Shown piece after piece: positions 1 through 8,995 of a DNA stretch of 64,000 nt. The stretch is taken from assembly GCF_010468565.1 (NCBI RefSeq), contig NZ_WUEG01000002.1, forward strand, positions 62,001 through 126,000, given 5' to 3'. Numbering within the stretch: position 1 is the first letter of the stretch; each line of letters opens with the position of its first letter. Under the pieces are notes generated by a model. The model searched no databases, had not been told where the DNA came from, and was given only the letters and a program-made list of their open reading frames with translations. Position numbers and translations under genes: made by a program. Source of the DNA: Allomuricauda sp. TY007 (GTDB lineage Bacteria; Bacteroidota; Bacteroidia; Flavobacteriales; Flavobacteriaceae).

Positions 1-573
1 TGGGTTATTCGATTATTGAGTTGTTTGTTTCTGAACTTGATATCCGAAGTACGATGTACGAAGTCGGAAGTCCGTTCTTGGTTTTCAAGTTCAAGTGTCA
101 TTCCTGCCGGCCCCTGAGCGTAGTCGAAGGGAGGCGAATTCATTTTTTAAAGAAACCCGGGAACACATCACAAAGTAGATTTCTCATGTTCCTGTTGGTC
201 GGCTCAGAAATGGCATAAAATAATTCGTGGTCATACATGGAATTTTTGTTTACCACAGGTTTGTTGATCCCTGTCTTTTTGTTCTATTTTCCTTTTGACA
301 TAAATTTCACGAATCATCACTAATTTTCTGTTCTCGATCTTGATTCGGGCAATTGGTGAAATTCGTGTCAGCCGTAGGCGGGTGTGTCCACTCTAGAAAA
401 AAATACCCCTATGGTCCACTCAAGGGACAATTGCTCTTGAAGTTTAACTTATACTTGAAACTTGTTTCTTTTGCTACATAATTGATTGAGACTGTCCCGA
501 AAAACATTTGTATTTTTACGCTTGTTTTAAAGAAACAAAGCTTTTTGACAATTATCCTTACAAATAATACAAT
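1..573. repeat. Intergenic spacer with dispersed repeat fragments
   Basis: No credible gene lies here; the open frames present have no recognisable protein character. The stretch holds pieces of repeat families seen elsewhere in the window. Words such as cttgaacttg and tacgatgtacgaag open it. The motif cctgagcgtagtcgaaggg at about 111-130 recurs at about 39874-39892. The block cacgaatcatcactaatt at about 308-325 recurs at about 37206-37223. The far right part is the lpdA upstream region. Confidence 0.6.
486..518 (+). promoter_or_regulatory. Candidate lpdA promoter (Bacteroidota type)
   Basis: TTG at 486-488 and tattttta at 511-518 are 22 nt apart. This resembles the Flavobacteriia consensus TTG-N17-23-TANNTTTG, with the last base of the -7 element mismatched. 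It sits about 55 nt before the lpdA start. This is inference from spacing and motif only. Confidence 0.3.
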
Positions 574-1977
574 ATGAATCAATATGATGTAGCAATCATC
601 GGCTCTGGACCTGGAGGCTATGTAGCGGCCATTCGATGTGCCCAATTGGGAATGAAAACGGCAATAATAGAAAAATACGCAGCCCTTGGCGGAACCTGTC
701 TTAACGTTGGTTGTATTCCATCCAAAGCACTTTTGGATTCGTCACACCATTACGAAGATGCCGTAAAGCACTTCGAGGAACACGGTATCGAAATTCCAGG
801 GGAGGTAAAAGTAAACTTAGAGCAAATGATCGCCCGCAAACAAGGTGTGGTCGACCAGACCACCAAAGGCATAGATTTTTTGATGGACAAAAATAAAATC
901 GATGTTTACCACGGAGTTGGAAGTTTCAAGGACGCTACGCACGTTAAGATTGCCAAGGAAGATGGTGAAGAAACCATTGAAGCTAAAAACATCATTATAG
1001 CCACAGGGTCGAAACCTTCATCCTTGCCTTTTATTGATATTGACAAAGAAAGAGTAATCACTTCTACCGAAGCCTTGAAACTGAAAGAAGTTCCAAAACA
1101 CTTGATTGTGATTGGAGGAGGAGTGATCGGGTTAGAATTGGGTCAGGTATATAAGCGCTTGGGTGCCGATGTTACCGTAGTGGAGTTTATGGACCGTATT
1201 ATTCCTGGAATGGATGGTGCTTTGTCCAAAGAGCTCACCAAAGTAATGAAAAAACAAAAGGTCAAGTTCAACCTGTCCCACAAAGTAAAATCCGTGGAGC
1301 GCAAAGGTGATGAGGTAATCGTAAAAGCCGATGACAAAAAAGGCAAAGAAATTACCATAAAAGGAGACTATTGTTTGGTAAGTGTGGGGCGCAAGCCTTA
1401 TACCGATGGATTGAATGCCGAAGCTGCCGGAGTAAAATTGGATGATCGTGGTAGAGTAGAAGTGAACGAACACTTGCAGACCAACGTTTCCAATATTTAC
1501 GCCATTGGCGATGTGGTAAAAGGTGCCATGTTGGCCCATAAAGCCGAAGAAGAAGGGACTTTTGTAGCTGAAGTATTGGCAGGACAAAAACCACATATCG
1601 ATTACAACTTGATTCCTGGAGTTGTCTATACTTGGCCAGAAGTAGCCGCTGTGGGCAAAACAGAAGAACAATTGAAAGAAGAAGGTGTGGCATACAAAAC
1701 AGGTCAGTTCCCGATGCGAGCTTTGGGGAGAGCCAGAGCCAGTATGGACATTGATGGTTTTGTGAAGATCCTTGCCGATAAAAACACCGACGAAGTATTG
1801 GGTGTTCACATGATCGGGGCACGTTGTGCCGATTTAATCGCCGAAGGCGTTACCGCAATGGAGTTTAGGGCATCTGCCGAGGATATTTCCCGTATGAGCC
1901 ATGCACACCCAACCTTTGCAGAAGCTGTTAAAGAAGCTGCTTTAGCCGCAACTGATGATAGGGCTCTGCATGTGTAG
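574..1977 (+). CDS. lpdA: Dihydrolipoyl dehydrogenase (E3)
   Basis: This is the FAD-dependent E3 subunit, which reoxidises dihydrolipoamide with NAD+ for 2-oxoacid dehydrogenase complexes and the glycine cleavage system in the cytoplasm. The 467 residues match the family length. An N-terminal FAD motif GSGPGGY is followed by the redox-active disulfide GGTCLNVGCIPSK (Cys42 and Cys47). A second Rossmann motif GGGVIGLELG binds NAD, and the dimerisation domain ends with the catalytic HAHPTFAEA His-Glu pair. The gene is monocistronic here: a repeat element and a hairpin terminator follow it, and the next gene is convergent. Nothing unusual was seen. Which complex it serves cannot be told, because no E1 or E2 gene is adjacent. 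Confidence 0.96.
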   Translation: MNQYDVAIIGSGPGGYVAAIRCAQLGMKTAIIEKYAALGGTCLNVGCIPSKALLDSSHHYEDAVKHFEEHGIEIPGEVKVNLEQMIARKQGVVDQTTKGIDFLMDKNKIDVYHGVGSFKDATHVKIAKEDGEETIEAKNIIIATGSKPSSLPFIDIDKERVITSTEALKLKEVPKHLIVIGGGVIGLELGQVYKRLGADVTVVEFMDRIIPGMDGALSKELTKVMKKQKVKFNLSHKVKSVERKGDEVIVKADDKKGKEITIKGDYCLVSVGRKPYTDGLNAEAAGVKLDDRGRVEVNEHLQTNVSNIYAIGDVVKGAMLAHKAEEEGTFVAEVLAGQKPHIDYNLIPGVVYTWPEVAAVGKTEEQLKEEGVAYKTGQFPMRALGRARASMDIDGFVKILADKNTDEVLGVHMIGARCADLIAEGVTAMEFRASAEDISRMSHAHPTFAEAVKEAALAATDDRALHV

Positions 1978-1987
1978 ATGGAATTTT

Positions 1988-2067
1988 CGTCAACCTGAAC
2001 TTGATTCAGGTTCTCATAATCATATGTTATTGGTCTGATGAGATTCTGAAATAAATTCAGAATGACG
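1988..2067. repeat. Foldable intergenic repeat (short form)
   Basis: This is an 80-nt element made of two adjacent hairpins, cctgaacttgattcagg and ttctgaaataaattcagaa, bounded by cgtca and tgacg. A close relative lies at 28874-28974, where a second palindrome has been inserted into one loop. It lies just 3' of lpdA. Confidence 0.7.
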
Positions 2068-2082
2068 TATTACAATTATAAC

Positions 2083-2116
2083 AAAGCATTCAGTCCAAGG
2101 ATTGGATGCTTTTTTT
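2083..2116. terminator. Bidirectional intrinsic terminator
   Basis: A 14-bp stem (aaagcattcagtcc paired with ggattggatgcttt, two mismatches) with a 2-nt loop is followed by a T run, and an A run lies on the opposite side. It separates the convergent lpdA and membrane acyltransferase genes. The minus-strand gene's stop codon falls at its edge. Confidence 0.8.
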
Positions 2117-3311
2117 AGTTTTTAACCGTACGTAAAACTCTTCTGAGGAACAGTCGAACTCTAATAAAAATTTCTCGAAGTACAGGAATAGAAATTTCTT
2201 TCAATTCGATAAGCTGGTTTTTAGTGTAAGAAACGCCCCAAGCCAACTGTGATTTAATGTTAGCTTCGTACTTATTGTATTGCAATGCAAAATATGTGCA
2301 GGCAATCATAAAGGCGAGAGCACCGGGAATCACGATTTCCGGAGAAAAGGAATGATTAAAGAAACGGTACAACCCCAAGCCAGTGAAACTTCCGTAAAGA
2401 ATGACGAAGTGAATCACATAAATGGACAGTGTACTCGCTCCGATGTTTAAAACGGTTTTGTTCGTCATCAATTGGCGAAGTATCATAAACACGGCAAACA
2501 CCACAAAAACATTCCCTAGTCGAATAAATAGGTAGTTGTTGGTCAAAAGTAGTCCGAGGAACTTAAATCCTGTTCGTTCATAAACCAATTCAAAAGCATT
2601 GGTAGATTGATAAATCAACAAATAACCGGCCGTCAATGCAATGGAAATGGCAGCAGGATACAAATACCTGTAATTTTTGAACCTAGTGAACAGTACGGAG
2701 ATAAACGCACCTATGGTGGTGTAACCAAACCAAGGGATTATGGTAAACACCGACCCATTGGCTTTGGTAAAGTAATTGGCCAAAAAATCGGGCAAAAAGG
2801 CAAAAGACCAATCTTTATAAATCCTTTCAAATAGGAAAAGCACCAGGGTAATGATTACAAGAGTGGTTGGGAACACATATTTTTTCTTTTTGGCCGTAAG
2901 CACATAAACACCGATCAAACCCAAAATGGAAAGTCCAATACAATGCAGGACGTCCACAAAATAAAAAGAATCATATATTTCACCTTTGAGCAGGCCTCCA
3001 AGGTTCAATCGGAGCAAATAACCGATGGCCAAAAGTTGCAACCCCCGACGAATCCCTTTGGAAACCCTAGGATTTTCCATTCCAGTCTGTGGAACCCGAA
3101 TCAGCAAATAGGTGAAAATGAAACCGGAAACTGTAAAAAACACTGGAGCTGTAATTCCCCTGAAATAAAGCCAAATATTGTATAGGGAATTGTTGGTATC
3201 CCTGAAAACAGGATCCAACAAACCATCTATGAAGTGCCCTTGGAGCATCATCAAAATAGCCCATGCCCGCATGGCATCAATAAAAAATAACCTGTTGTTC
3301 TTGGCTGTCAT
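2115..3311 (-). CDS. DUF1624 / heparan-alpha-glucosaminide N-acetyltransferase-like membrane protein
   Basis: This is a polytopic inner-membrane protein of about 398 residues with roughly ten hydrophobic segments. Its N-terminus reads MTAKNNRLFFIDAMRAWAIL, followed by a conserved GHF (Gly-His) and a GITAPVFFTVSGF segment. That pattern (R/D-x2-RG/RA...GH...F) is typical of the DUF1624 heparan-alpha-glucosaminide acetyltransferase and acyltransferase-3-like families, which move acyl groups across the membrane onto sugars. The substrate is unknown. The frame stays open upstream to 3449, but I chose the ATG at 3311. The extra 46 residues are hydrophilic, precede the conserved start, and would overlap the divergent FMN reductase gene. 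Confidence 0.72.
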   Translation of the reverse strand: MTAKNNRLFFIDAMRAWAILMMLQGHFIDGLLDPVFRDTNNSLYNIWLYFRGITAPVFFTVSGFIFTYLLIRVPQTGMENPRVSKGIRRGLQLLAIGYLLRLNLGGLLKGEIYDSFYFVDVLHCIGLSILGLIGVYVLTAKKKKYVFPTTLVIITLVLFLFERIYKDWSFAFLPDFLANYFTKANGSVFTIIPWFGYTTIGAFISVLFTRFKNYRYLYPAAISIALTAGYLLIYQSTNAFELVYERTGFKFLGLLLTNNYLFIRLGNVFVVFAVFMILRQLMTNKTVLNIGASTLSIYVIHFVILYGSFTGLGLYRFFNHSFSPEIVIPGALAFMIACTYFALQYNKYEANIKSQLAWGVSYTKNQLIELKEISIPVLREIFIRVRLFLRRVLRTVKN

Positions 3312-3430
3312 TTGGTCTATATACTTGTTTTGCAGGTAGTTTGGATGTTCTTTGCGCCAAAAATATGCAAAATAGTCGCATCTCTGTTTCAATTGGGGTA
3401 TTTTAGCGAAACAATCAACAATTTTATTAT

Positions 3431-3964
3431 ATGGCTGCAATTTTGGCATTTGCTGGAAGCAATTCTTCCACTTCTATCAATTTTAAATTAGTGAAACTTA
3501 CTACCTCTTTAGTACAAAATCATGATATTCAGACCCTCAACATGGCAGAACACCCTTTTCCCATGTTCAGTGAAGACCTTGAAAAAGAAAAGGGATATGC
3601 TGCTTCGTTAAAGGAATTGAAAGCGAACATCAATGGCTCTGATGGATTGATTTTGTCCGTAAACGAACACAACGGGAACCCATCGGCCTACTTTAAAAAT
3701 GTGTTGGATTGGCTTTCGAGAATAGATCGTAAGTTTTTGGAGGGCACCAAAGTGCTATTGATGTCCACTTCTGGAGGAAAGCGGGGAGGCAAAGGTTCCT
3801 TGGCGGTTGTTGAAAATATGTTGCCCAGATTTGGTGCGGAGGTTGTCGCAACCTTTTCATTGCCATCTTTCAATGATAATTTTAGTGAAGAAGGTATTTT
3901 GGATGAAGGCTTAAAGGAAGAACACCAAAATGCTTTGAATACGTTTTTGGATTCGTTAAAATAG
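3431..3964 (+). CDS. NADPH-dependent FMN reductase family protein
   Basis: This is a flavodoxin-fold NAD(P)H-dependent oxidoreductase of 177 residues. The first strand and phosphate-binding loop read ILAFAGSNSSTSINFKLV. The middle motif SVNEHNGNPSAYFKNVLDWL corresponds to the P-E-Y-N-x-S region, here with EHN in place of EYN. STSGGKRGG forms a further FMN loop. Such enzymes reduce FMN, azo dyes or quinones, and the physiological substrate cannot be inferred. It is followed after only 6 bp by pabB, so co-transcription is likely. The upstream neighbour is divergent. Confidence 0.85.
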   Translation: MAAILAFAGSNSSTSINFKLVKLTTSLVQNHDIQTLNMAEHPFPMFSEDLEKEKGYAASLKELKANINGSDGLILSVNEHNGNPSAYFKNVLDWLSRIDRKFLEGTKVLLMSTSGGKRGGKGSLAVVENMLPRFGAEVVATFSLPSFNDNFSEEGILDEGLKEEHQNALNTFLDSLK

Positions 3965-3970
3965 TAGGTA

Positions 3971-5257
3971 TTGCGAACACAGCGTTCTTTTGGGTTTGAT
4001 TCCCTTTTACAAAGTAAAAAGGCACTGTTTCAATGGTCCAGAGGTTTTGACGATGTAGTTTGGTTGGACAGCAATTCACACCAAGACCAATATTCCAGTT
4101 TTGAAGCTTGTTTAGCCGTTGGCGCATCAAAAAGCCTGGAGAATATTGAGGCGCTTCAAGCCTTTGTGAATCAGAAAAAGGATTGGCTTTTCGGCTATTT
4201 TTCCTATGATTTTAAAAATGAGTTGGAAGATTTGACTTCCAGTAATTTTGATGCACTCGGATTTCCCGTACTACAGTTTTTTCAGCCTAGCAAACTTATC
4301 ATTCTTGCTAACGGACAACTTCATTTTAAGTATTTGGAAGGTGTTGCCCACGAAATTGAAGCCGATTATGAGGAAATAACCAATGGTCAGCAAAGTGAAT
4401 TGTCTATCGAGCAAAGCGATGCCATCAAAATTAAAATGCGCATTCATAAGGATGCCTATTTTGAAAAAGCCAACCGTTTTTTGGAGCATATCCACCGTGG
4501 TGACATTTATGAAGCTAATTTTTGTCAGGAATTTTACGCTGAGGATGTTTCCTTTGATCCATGGGAAACCTATCAGAAACTGAACAGTATTTCCGACCCA
4601 CCGTTTGCCGTATTTGCGAGATTAAGGGATAAGTATTTGATGTGTGCTTCGCCCGAACGGTACATCAAAAAAATGGGGCAGAAAGTTATCTCACAGCCCA
4701 TAAAAGGCACCGCGCGGAGAGGGAATGATGAATTTGAGGATAAAATCATCAAAAAAGAGCTTTCACAAGACCCAAAGGAACGCTCGGAAAACATTATGAT
4801 TACGGATTTAGTTCGTAACGATTTGTCCAAAAGTGCATTAAAAGGTTCTGTGCAGGTCGAGGAACTTTGTAAACCATACACTTTTAAGCAAGTACACCAA
4901 TTGATCTCGACCATAGTTTCAAAAGTTTCAACTGATAAAAACATCGTGGAAATTATCAAGGAAACCTTTCCTATGGGTAGCATGACGGGTGCCCCGAAAA
5001 TATCGGCAATGAATATTATTGAGGATTTAGAGGAAACCAAACGGGGTTTGTACAGTGGTGCGGTAGGTTATTTTGACCCACTCGGGGATTTTGATTTTAA
5101 TGTAGTCATTAGAAGTATTTTGTACAACGCAACAAAAAAGTATGTGTCTTTTTCGGTCGGGAGTGCCATTACCTCAAAATCTGACCCAGAAAGGGAATAT
5201 GAAGAATGTTTGCTAAAGGCAAAAGCTATGCGAACAGTATTGGAGGAAAGGGGATGA
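3971..5257 (+). CDS. pabB: Aminodeoxychorismate synthase component I
   Basis: This is a chorismate-utilising enzyme that aminates chorismate to 4-amino-4-deoxychorismate for folate synthesis. The 428 residues cover the anthranilate-synthase-I/PabB fold. The PIKGT motif carries the lysine diagnostic of PabB, where TrpE has Ala at this place. It is followed by MITDLVRNDLSKS and GSMTGAPKISAMNIIEDLE, the Mg2+ and chorismate site. The start is a TTG directly after the preceding gene. No ATG exists before conserved sequence, so this start is reasonable. A glutaminase (PabA) is not adjacent. The gene ends in a repeat-rich spacer. Confidence 0.9.
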   Translation: MRTQRSFGFDSLLQSKKALFQWSRGFDDVVWLDSNSHQDQYSSFEACLAVGASKSLENIEALQAFVNQKKDWLFGYFSYDFKNELEDLTSSNFDALGFPVLQFFQPSKLIILANGQLHFKYLEGVAHEIEADYEEITNGQQSELSIEQSDAIKIKMRIHKDAYFEKANRFLEHIHRGDIYEANFCQEFYAEDVSFDPWETYQKLNSISDPPFAVFARLRDKYLMCASPERYIKKMGQKVISQPIKGTARRGNDEFEDKIIKKELSQDPKERSENIMITDLVRNDLSKSALKGSVQVEELCKPYTFKQVHQLISTIVSKVSTDKNIVEIIKETFPMGSMTGAPKISAMNIIEDLEETKRGLYSGAVGYFDPLGDFDFNVVIRSILYNATKKYVSFSVGSAITSKSDPEREYEECLLKAKAMRTVLEERG

Positions 5258-5629
5258 GGTTGATAGTGAGTTCAAGTTCAAACTCAAACATCAAGTTCAA
5301 GAGCCAAGAACCAAGACCGCTGCGCTGATGGACACTGAAGTTAGGAGTTCAGAGTTAGGAGTTCGGAGTTCGGAGTTAGGAGTTCGGAGTTAGGGGTTCA
5401 GAGTTACAAAGTTATAGGGTTATTCAGTTACTGACTACTGTCTCCCGACTCAAATTCAAGTTCAAATATCAAACCCAAGCATCAAGATTAAACCTCAAAG
5501 GTAGGAGTTACCGCTAACTAACTTCGGGCTTCGTGCTTCCGACTTCTGAAACCGAGCATCCAACAACAAAACAACTTAGTAACGTAATAACACAGCCGCA
5601 AGGCTAAGGTTTATTTGTAAATTTGCGAT
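5258..5629. repeat. Intergenic heptad-repeat island
   Basis: No gene is seen. At 5339-5408 the sequence is ten consecutive 7-bp units of the form AGTTNGG with drift. It is flanked by runs of the word ttcaagttcaaa (5269-5300) and by ccaagaaccaagac. Similar islands lie at 16860-17010, 36840-37390 and 39400-39850. The far right end is the tilS upstream region, with taaatttg at 5618-5625 only 4 nt before the start. Confidence 0.75.
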
Positions 5630-6937
5630 ATGTTCCCAAAATTCAAACAGCACATAAACAGCGAGATGCCCTTTCTGAAGGGGAAAAGGCTCCTAGTGGC
5701 CTGTAGTGGCGGGGTGGACAGTGTTGTGCTGACCCATTTGTGCACTGCTGCCGATATGGATATTGTTCTGGCCCATTGTAATTTTACGCTACGTGGCGAT
5801 GAAAGTGATGGTGATGAGGTTTTTGTACGCCAATTGGGCTCACAATTAGGGATTGAGGTCTTTGTAAAACATTTTGAGACCGAACAATATGCAGAAACCC
5901 ACCGAGTGTCTGTTCAAATGGCAGCACGGGAACTGCGCTATCAATGGTTTGATGAAGTATTGCAAACCAAAGGTTTTGATTATGTGTTGACGGCCCACCA
6001 TGCCGATGATAGTTTGGAAACTTTTCTGATTAATCTATCGCGCGGTACAGGAATCGAAGGGCTTTCTGGAATTCCCGAAGTGAATGAAAAAGTGGTTCGG
6101 CCCTTGTTGCCATTTTCTCAAAACGAGATTTTGGAGTATGCCAAATCCAAAAATTTGGATTGGCGAGAGGACAGCAGTAATGCCAGCACTAAATACCTTC
6201 GGAACAAGATTCGTCATCAAATTGTACCTACCTTAAAGGAACTGCACCCTACTTTTTTGCAAAATTTTCTGACTACCCAAAATCATTTGCAACAAACCCA
6301 TCATTTGGTCTCTAATCATTTGAATGAATTAAAGTCCAAGCTGTTTGAGCAGCGAGATGATGACATCAAAATTAATATTGCAACACTCAAACAATTGCAA
6401 CCGTTGAATGCTTACCTATATGGACTGTTCAAAGATTATGGGTTTACAGCCTGGGATGATGTAAAAGACCTTTTATCCGCCATGAGCGGCAAGCAAGTAG
6501 TTTCCAAAACACATCAGTTGCTCAAGGATAGGGATTTTCTAATTCTTTCTGAAATAAAGAATAGAGCAAACGGAACATATCTTGTACATGTGGATGGGAC
6601 TCCATCCGAGTTGCCCATCAAACTAAAGCTGGAAAATGTTGAAACCCTAGAAAAACAGGGGCGAAATGTCGTATTTTTGGATAAGGAAAAGTTAAACTTT
6701 CCCCTAGTGTTAAGGAATTGGGAAAAAGGCGACTATTTTTATCCCTTTCGGATGCAAGGCAAGAAAAAACTGTCCAAATTTTTTAAGGATGAAAAACTGG
6801 ATGTGATTTCCAAGGAAAAGCAATGGTTGCTCTGCTCAAATAATGATATTGTTTGGGTTGTGGGCAAACGTGCAGACGAACGATTCAAGGTTGAGGATTC
6901 AACCCGAGAAATAATAAAGATTACCCAACTTACATGA
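5630..6937 (+). CDS. tilS: tRNA(Ile)-lysidine synthase
   Basis: TilS ligates lysine to C34 of the CAU-anticodon tRNA-Ile, converting its reading from AUG to AUA. The 435 residues carry the N-type ATP pyrophosphatase P-loop ACSGGVDSVVL near residue 25 and LTAHHADDSLETFLINLSRG. A linker with NKIRHQIVP follows, then the C-terminal TilS domain with WEKGDYFYPFRMQGKKKLSKF, which binds the acceptor stem. It is an essential and complete gene. Its stop overlaps the next start (ATGA), so dsbD is translationally coupled. Confidence 0.95.
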   Translation: MFPKFKQHINSEMPFLKGKRLLVACSGGVDSVVLTHLCTAADMDIVLAHCNFTLRGDESDGDEVFVRQLGSQLGIEVFVKHFETEQYAETHRVSVQMAARELRYQWFDEVLQTKGFDYVLTAHHADDSLETFLINLSRGTGIEGLSGIPEVNEKVVRPLLPFSQNEILEYAKSKNLDWREDSSNASTKYLRNKIRHQIVPTLKELHPTFLQNFLTTQNHLQQTHHLVSNHLNELKSKLFEQRDDDIKINIATLKQLQPLNAYLYGLFKDYGFTAWDDVKDLLSAMSGKQVVSKTHQLLKDRDFLILSEIKNRANGTYLVHVDGTPSELPIKLKLENVETLEKQGRNVVFLDKEKLNFPLVLRNWEKGDYFYPFRMQGKKKLSKFFKDEKLDVISKEKQWLLCSNNDIVWVVGKRADERFKVEDSTREIIKITQLT

Positions 6938-8913
6938 GATTACTTGTACTCTTTTTAGGATTATTCTTCATCAATTTAACCACATTCGCTCAAACGGATG
7001 AGAATCCTGCGGTTTGGAGCCACGAAGTACATAAATTGTCCGAGACCGAATACGAATTGGTCTTTAAGGGCAAAATTATGGATGGATGGCATGTGTATTC
7101 GCAATATACCGCCGAAGGGGGTTCCTTGCCCAGCGAATTTTCTTTTGAAAAAGCAGGCGAGGACTACGAACTTATTGGTAAAACCGAAGAAAGTGAGACC
7201 ATAAAGGAGTACAGCGATATTTTTGAGGTAGAAGAGACCTTTTTCAAAAAAGAGGCCATTTTCACCCAAAAGATAAAATTGCTCGACCCGGAGGTCAATC
7301 AGATTTCGGTAAACCTGTTTTATCAGATTTGCAAGGAGGTTTGCATTCCAGCAGACGAACTTTTTCAAATTTCGTTGGATGGAAGCGGGTTTATTTCCGA
7401 AGAGGCATCCTTGGATGAACGAAGCGTGGCTCTAGGAGAATCGCTTAAAGTGGATTTAAAGAACAAACAACTACTTAATCAAGATGGAGTAACCGATTCC
7501 GAAGGAAAGTCCAACTTATGGGTGATTTTTGGATTGGGATTCATCGGAGGACTTATTGCCTTGTTAACGCCCTGTGTGTTCCCCATGATTCCGTTAACGG
7601 TTTCCTTTTTCACCAAACAAACCCAGAACAAATCCAAGGGAATTGGAAATGCACTATTGTACGGCTTCTTCATCGTATTGATTTATTTCTTGTTGAGTTT
7701 GCCGTTCCATTTGTTCAATTCGGTGGATTCACAAATTTTGAACACCATCGCCACCAATATTTGGCTCAACGTATTTTTCTTTGTCATTTTTGTATTCTTT
7801 GCCTTTTCGTTTTTTGGGTATTACGAATTAACCTTGCCCAGCTCATGGGCCAATAAAATGGATTCCGCCTCATCCAAAGTAGGAGGGGGACTGGGAATCT
7901 TTTTTATGGCGTTGACCTTGGCCATAGTCTCTTTTTCGTGTACGGGGCCTATTTTAGGAGGGCTTTTGGGAAGTACAACACTTGCCGAAGGTAATGTGGC
8001 TACGAATCTCACTTCGGGAATGGTCGGTTTCGGTTTGGCTTTGGCCTTGCCATTTGCTTTGTTCGCCATGTTCCCAGCTTGGTTGAATTCCTTGCCAAAA
8101 TCTGGCGGTTGGATGACCACCGTGAAAGTGGTTCTAGGCTTTTTGGAGCTCGCCTTGGCCTTCAAATTTTTGTCTAATGCCGATTTGGTAGGCAATTGGG
8201 GCATTTTTAAACGAGAAATATTTGTAGGGATATGGGTAGTGCTCTTTGTTTTGATGACACTATACCTCTTCGGAATCTTCAGGTTTCCGCACGATGGGCC
8301 AAAGAAAAATTTGTCACCAGCCAGAAAGATCGTTGGTCTGTTAAGCTTTGCTTTTACTGTGTATTTGGTGCTTGGATTGTTCAATATCAGTAACTTAAAG
8401 TTGTTGAGTGGTTTCCCGCCGCCAAGTTTTTACAGCGTTGTGGAAACAGAAAGCGATTGTCCGTTAGGATTGGATTGCTTTAAGGATTTTGAAGAAGGCG
8501 TAGCTTATGCGCAAGAGGTAAACAAACCCATTTTGCTTGATTTTACGGGGTGGGCCTGTGTAAATTGTAGAAAAATGGAGGAAAACGTCTGGAGCGACCC
8601 CGATATTTACCCTATTATTAAAGAAGATTATGTATTGATTTCCCTATATGTGGATGATAGAAAGGAACTCCCCAAATCGGAACAATTCGATTTTAAATAT
8701 GATTCTGGAAGGGTAAAAGCCATTGAAACCATTGGTCAAAAATGGGGAACATTCCAGACGATTAATTTCAATGCAGCATCGCAGCCATATTATGTACTAC
8801 TTTCCCCAAACCTGGAGATTTTGAACGAAGCTGTACAGTATGTGGATGTTGAAACTTATGAGAAATGGTTGAAATCTGGCTTGGAAAAACACCATCTTTC
8901 CATGAATAAATAA
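6934..8913 (+). CDS. dsbD: Thiol:disulfide interchange protein DsbD
   Basis: DsbD is a transmembrane reductant conduit that passes electrons from cytoplasmic thioredoxin to periplasmic or outer thiol proteins. The 659 residues begin with a signal peptide ending near TTFAQ. An N-terminal DsbD-alpha domain follows, whose pair is QICKEVCIP (CxxxC, as is usual). The central eight-TM CcdA-like domain has TPCVFPMIP and SFSCTGPI, the two membrane cysteines. The C-terminal thioredoxin-like domain carries WACVNC. All six redox cysteines are therefore present. It overlaps tilS by 4 nt. Confidence 0.93.
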   Translation: MRLLVLFLGLFFINLTTFAQTDENPAVWSHEVHKLSETEYELVFKGKIMDGWHVYSQYTAEGGSLPSEFSFEKAGEDYELIGKTEESETIKEYSDIFEVEETFFKKEAIFTQKIKLLDPEVNQISVNLFYQICKEVCIPADELFQISLDGSGFISEEASLDERSVALGESLKVDLKNKQLLNQDGVTDSEGKSNLWVIFGLGFIGGLIALLTPCVFPMIPLTVSFFTKQTQNKSKGIGNALLYGFFIVLIYFLLSLPFHLFNSVDSQILNTIATNIWLNVFFFVIFVFFAFSFFGYYELTLPSSWANKMDSASSKVGGGLGIFFMALTLAIVSFSCTGPILGGLLGSTTLAEGNVATNLTSGMVGFGLALALPFALFAMFPAWLNSLPKSGGWMTTVKVVLGFLELALAFKFLSNADLVGNWGIFKREIFVGIWVVLFVLMTLYLFGIFRFPHDGPKKNLSPARKIVGLLSFAFTVYLVLGLFNISNLKLLSGFPPPSFYSVVETESDCPLGLDCFKDFEEGVAYAQEVNKPILLDFTGWACVNCRKMEENVWSDPDIYPIIKEDYVLISLYVDDRKELPKSEQFDFKYDSGRVKAIETIGQKWGTFQTINFNAASQPYYVLLSPNLEILNEAVQYVDVETYEKWLKSGLEKHHLSMNK

Positions 8914-8995
8914 TTGATATTTGTCAATATTTTTTTTCAACCATCTGAAAAAATAATTATACCTTAGGATGGATTAATAGACTTAACCCATCTTC

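Noticed and set aside
21..218. Open frame of 65 codons
   Set aside because: It lies over dispersed repeat words and has no protein-like pattern.
1132..1809. 225-codon minus-strand frame inside lpdA
   Set aside because: It is antisense to a well-recognised gene and is aromatic- and cysteine-rich in the way typical of reverse-frame shadows.
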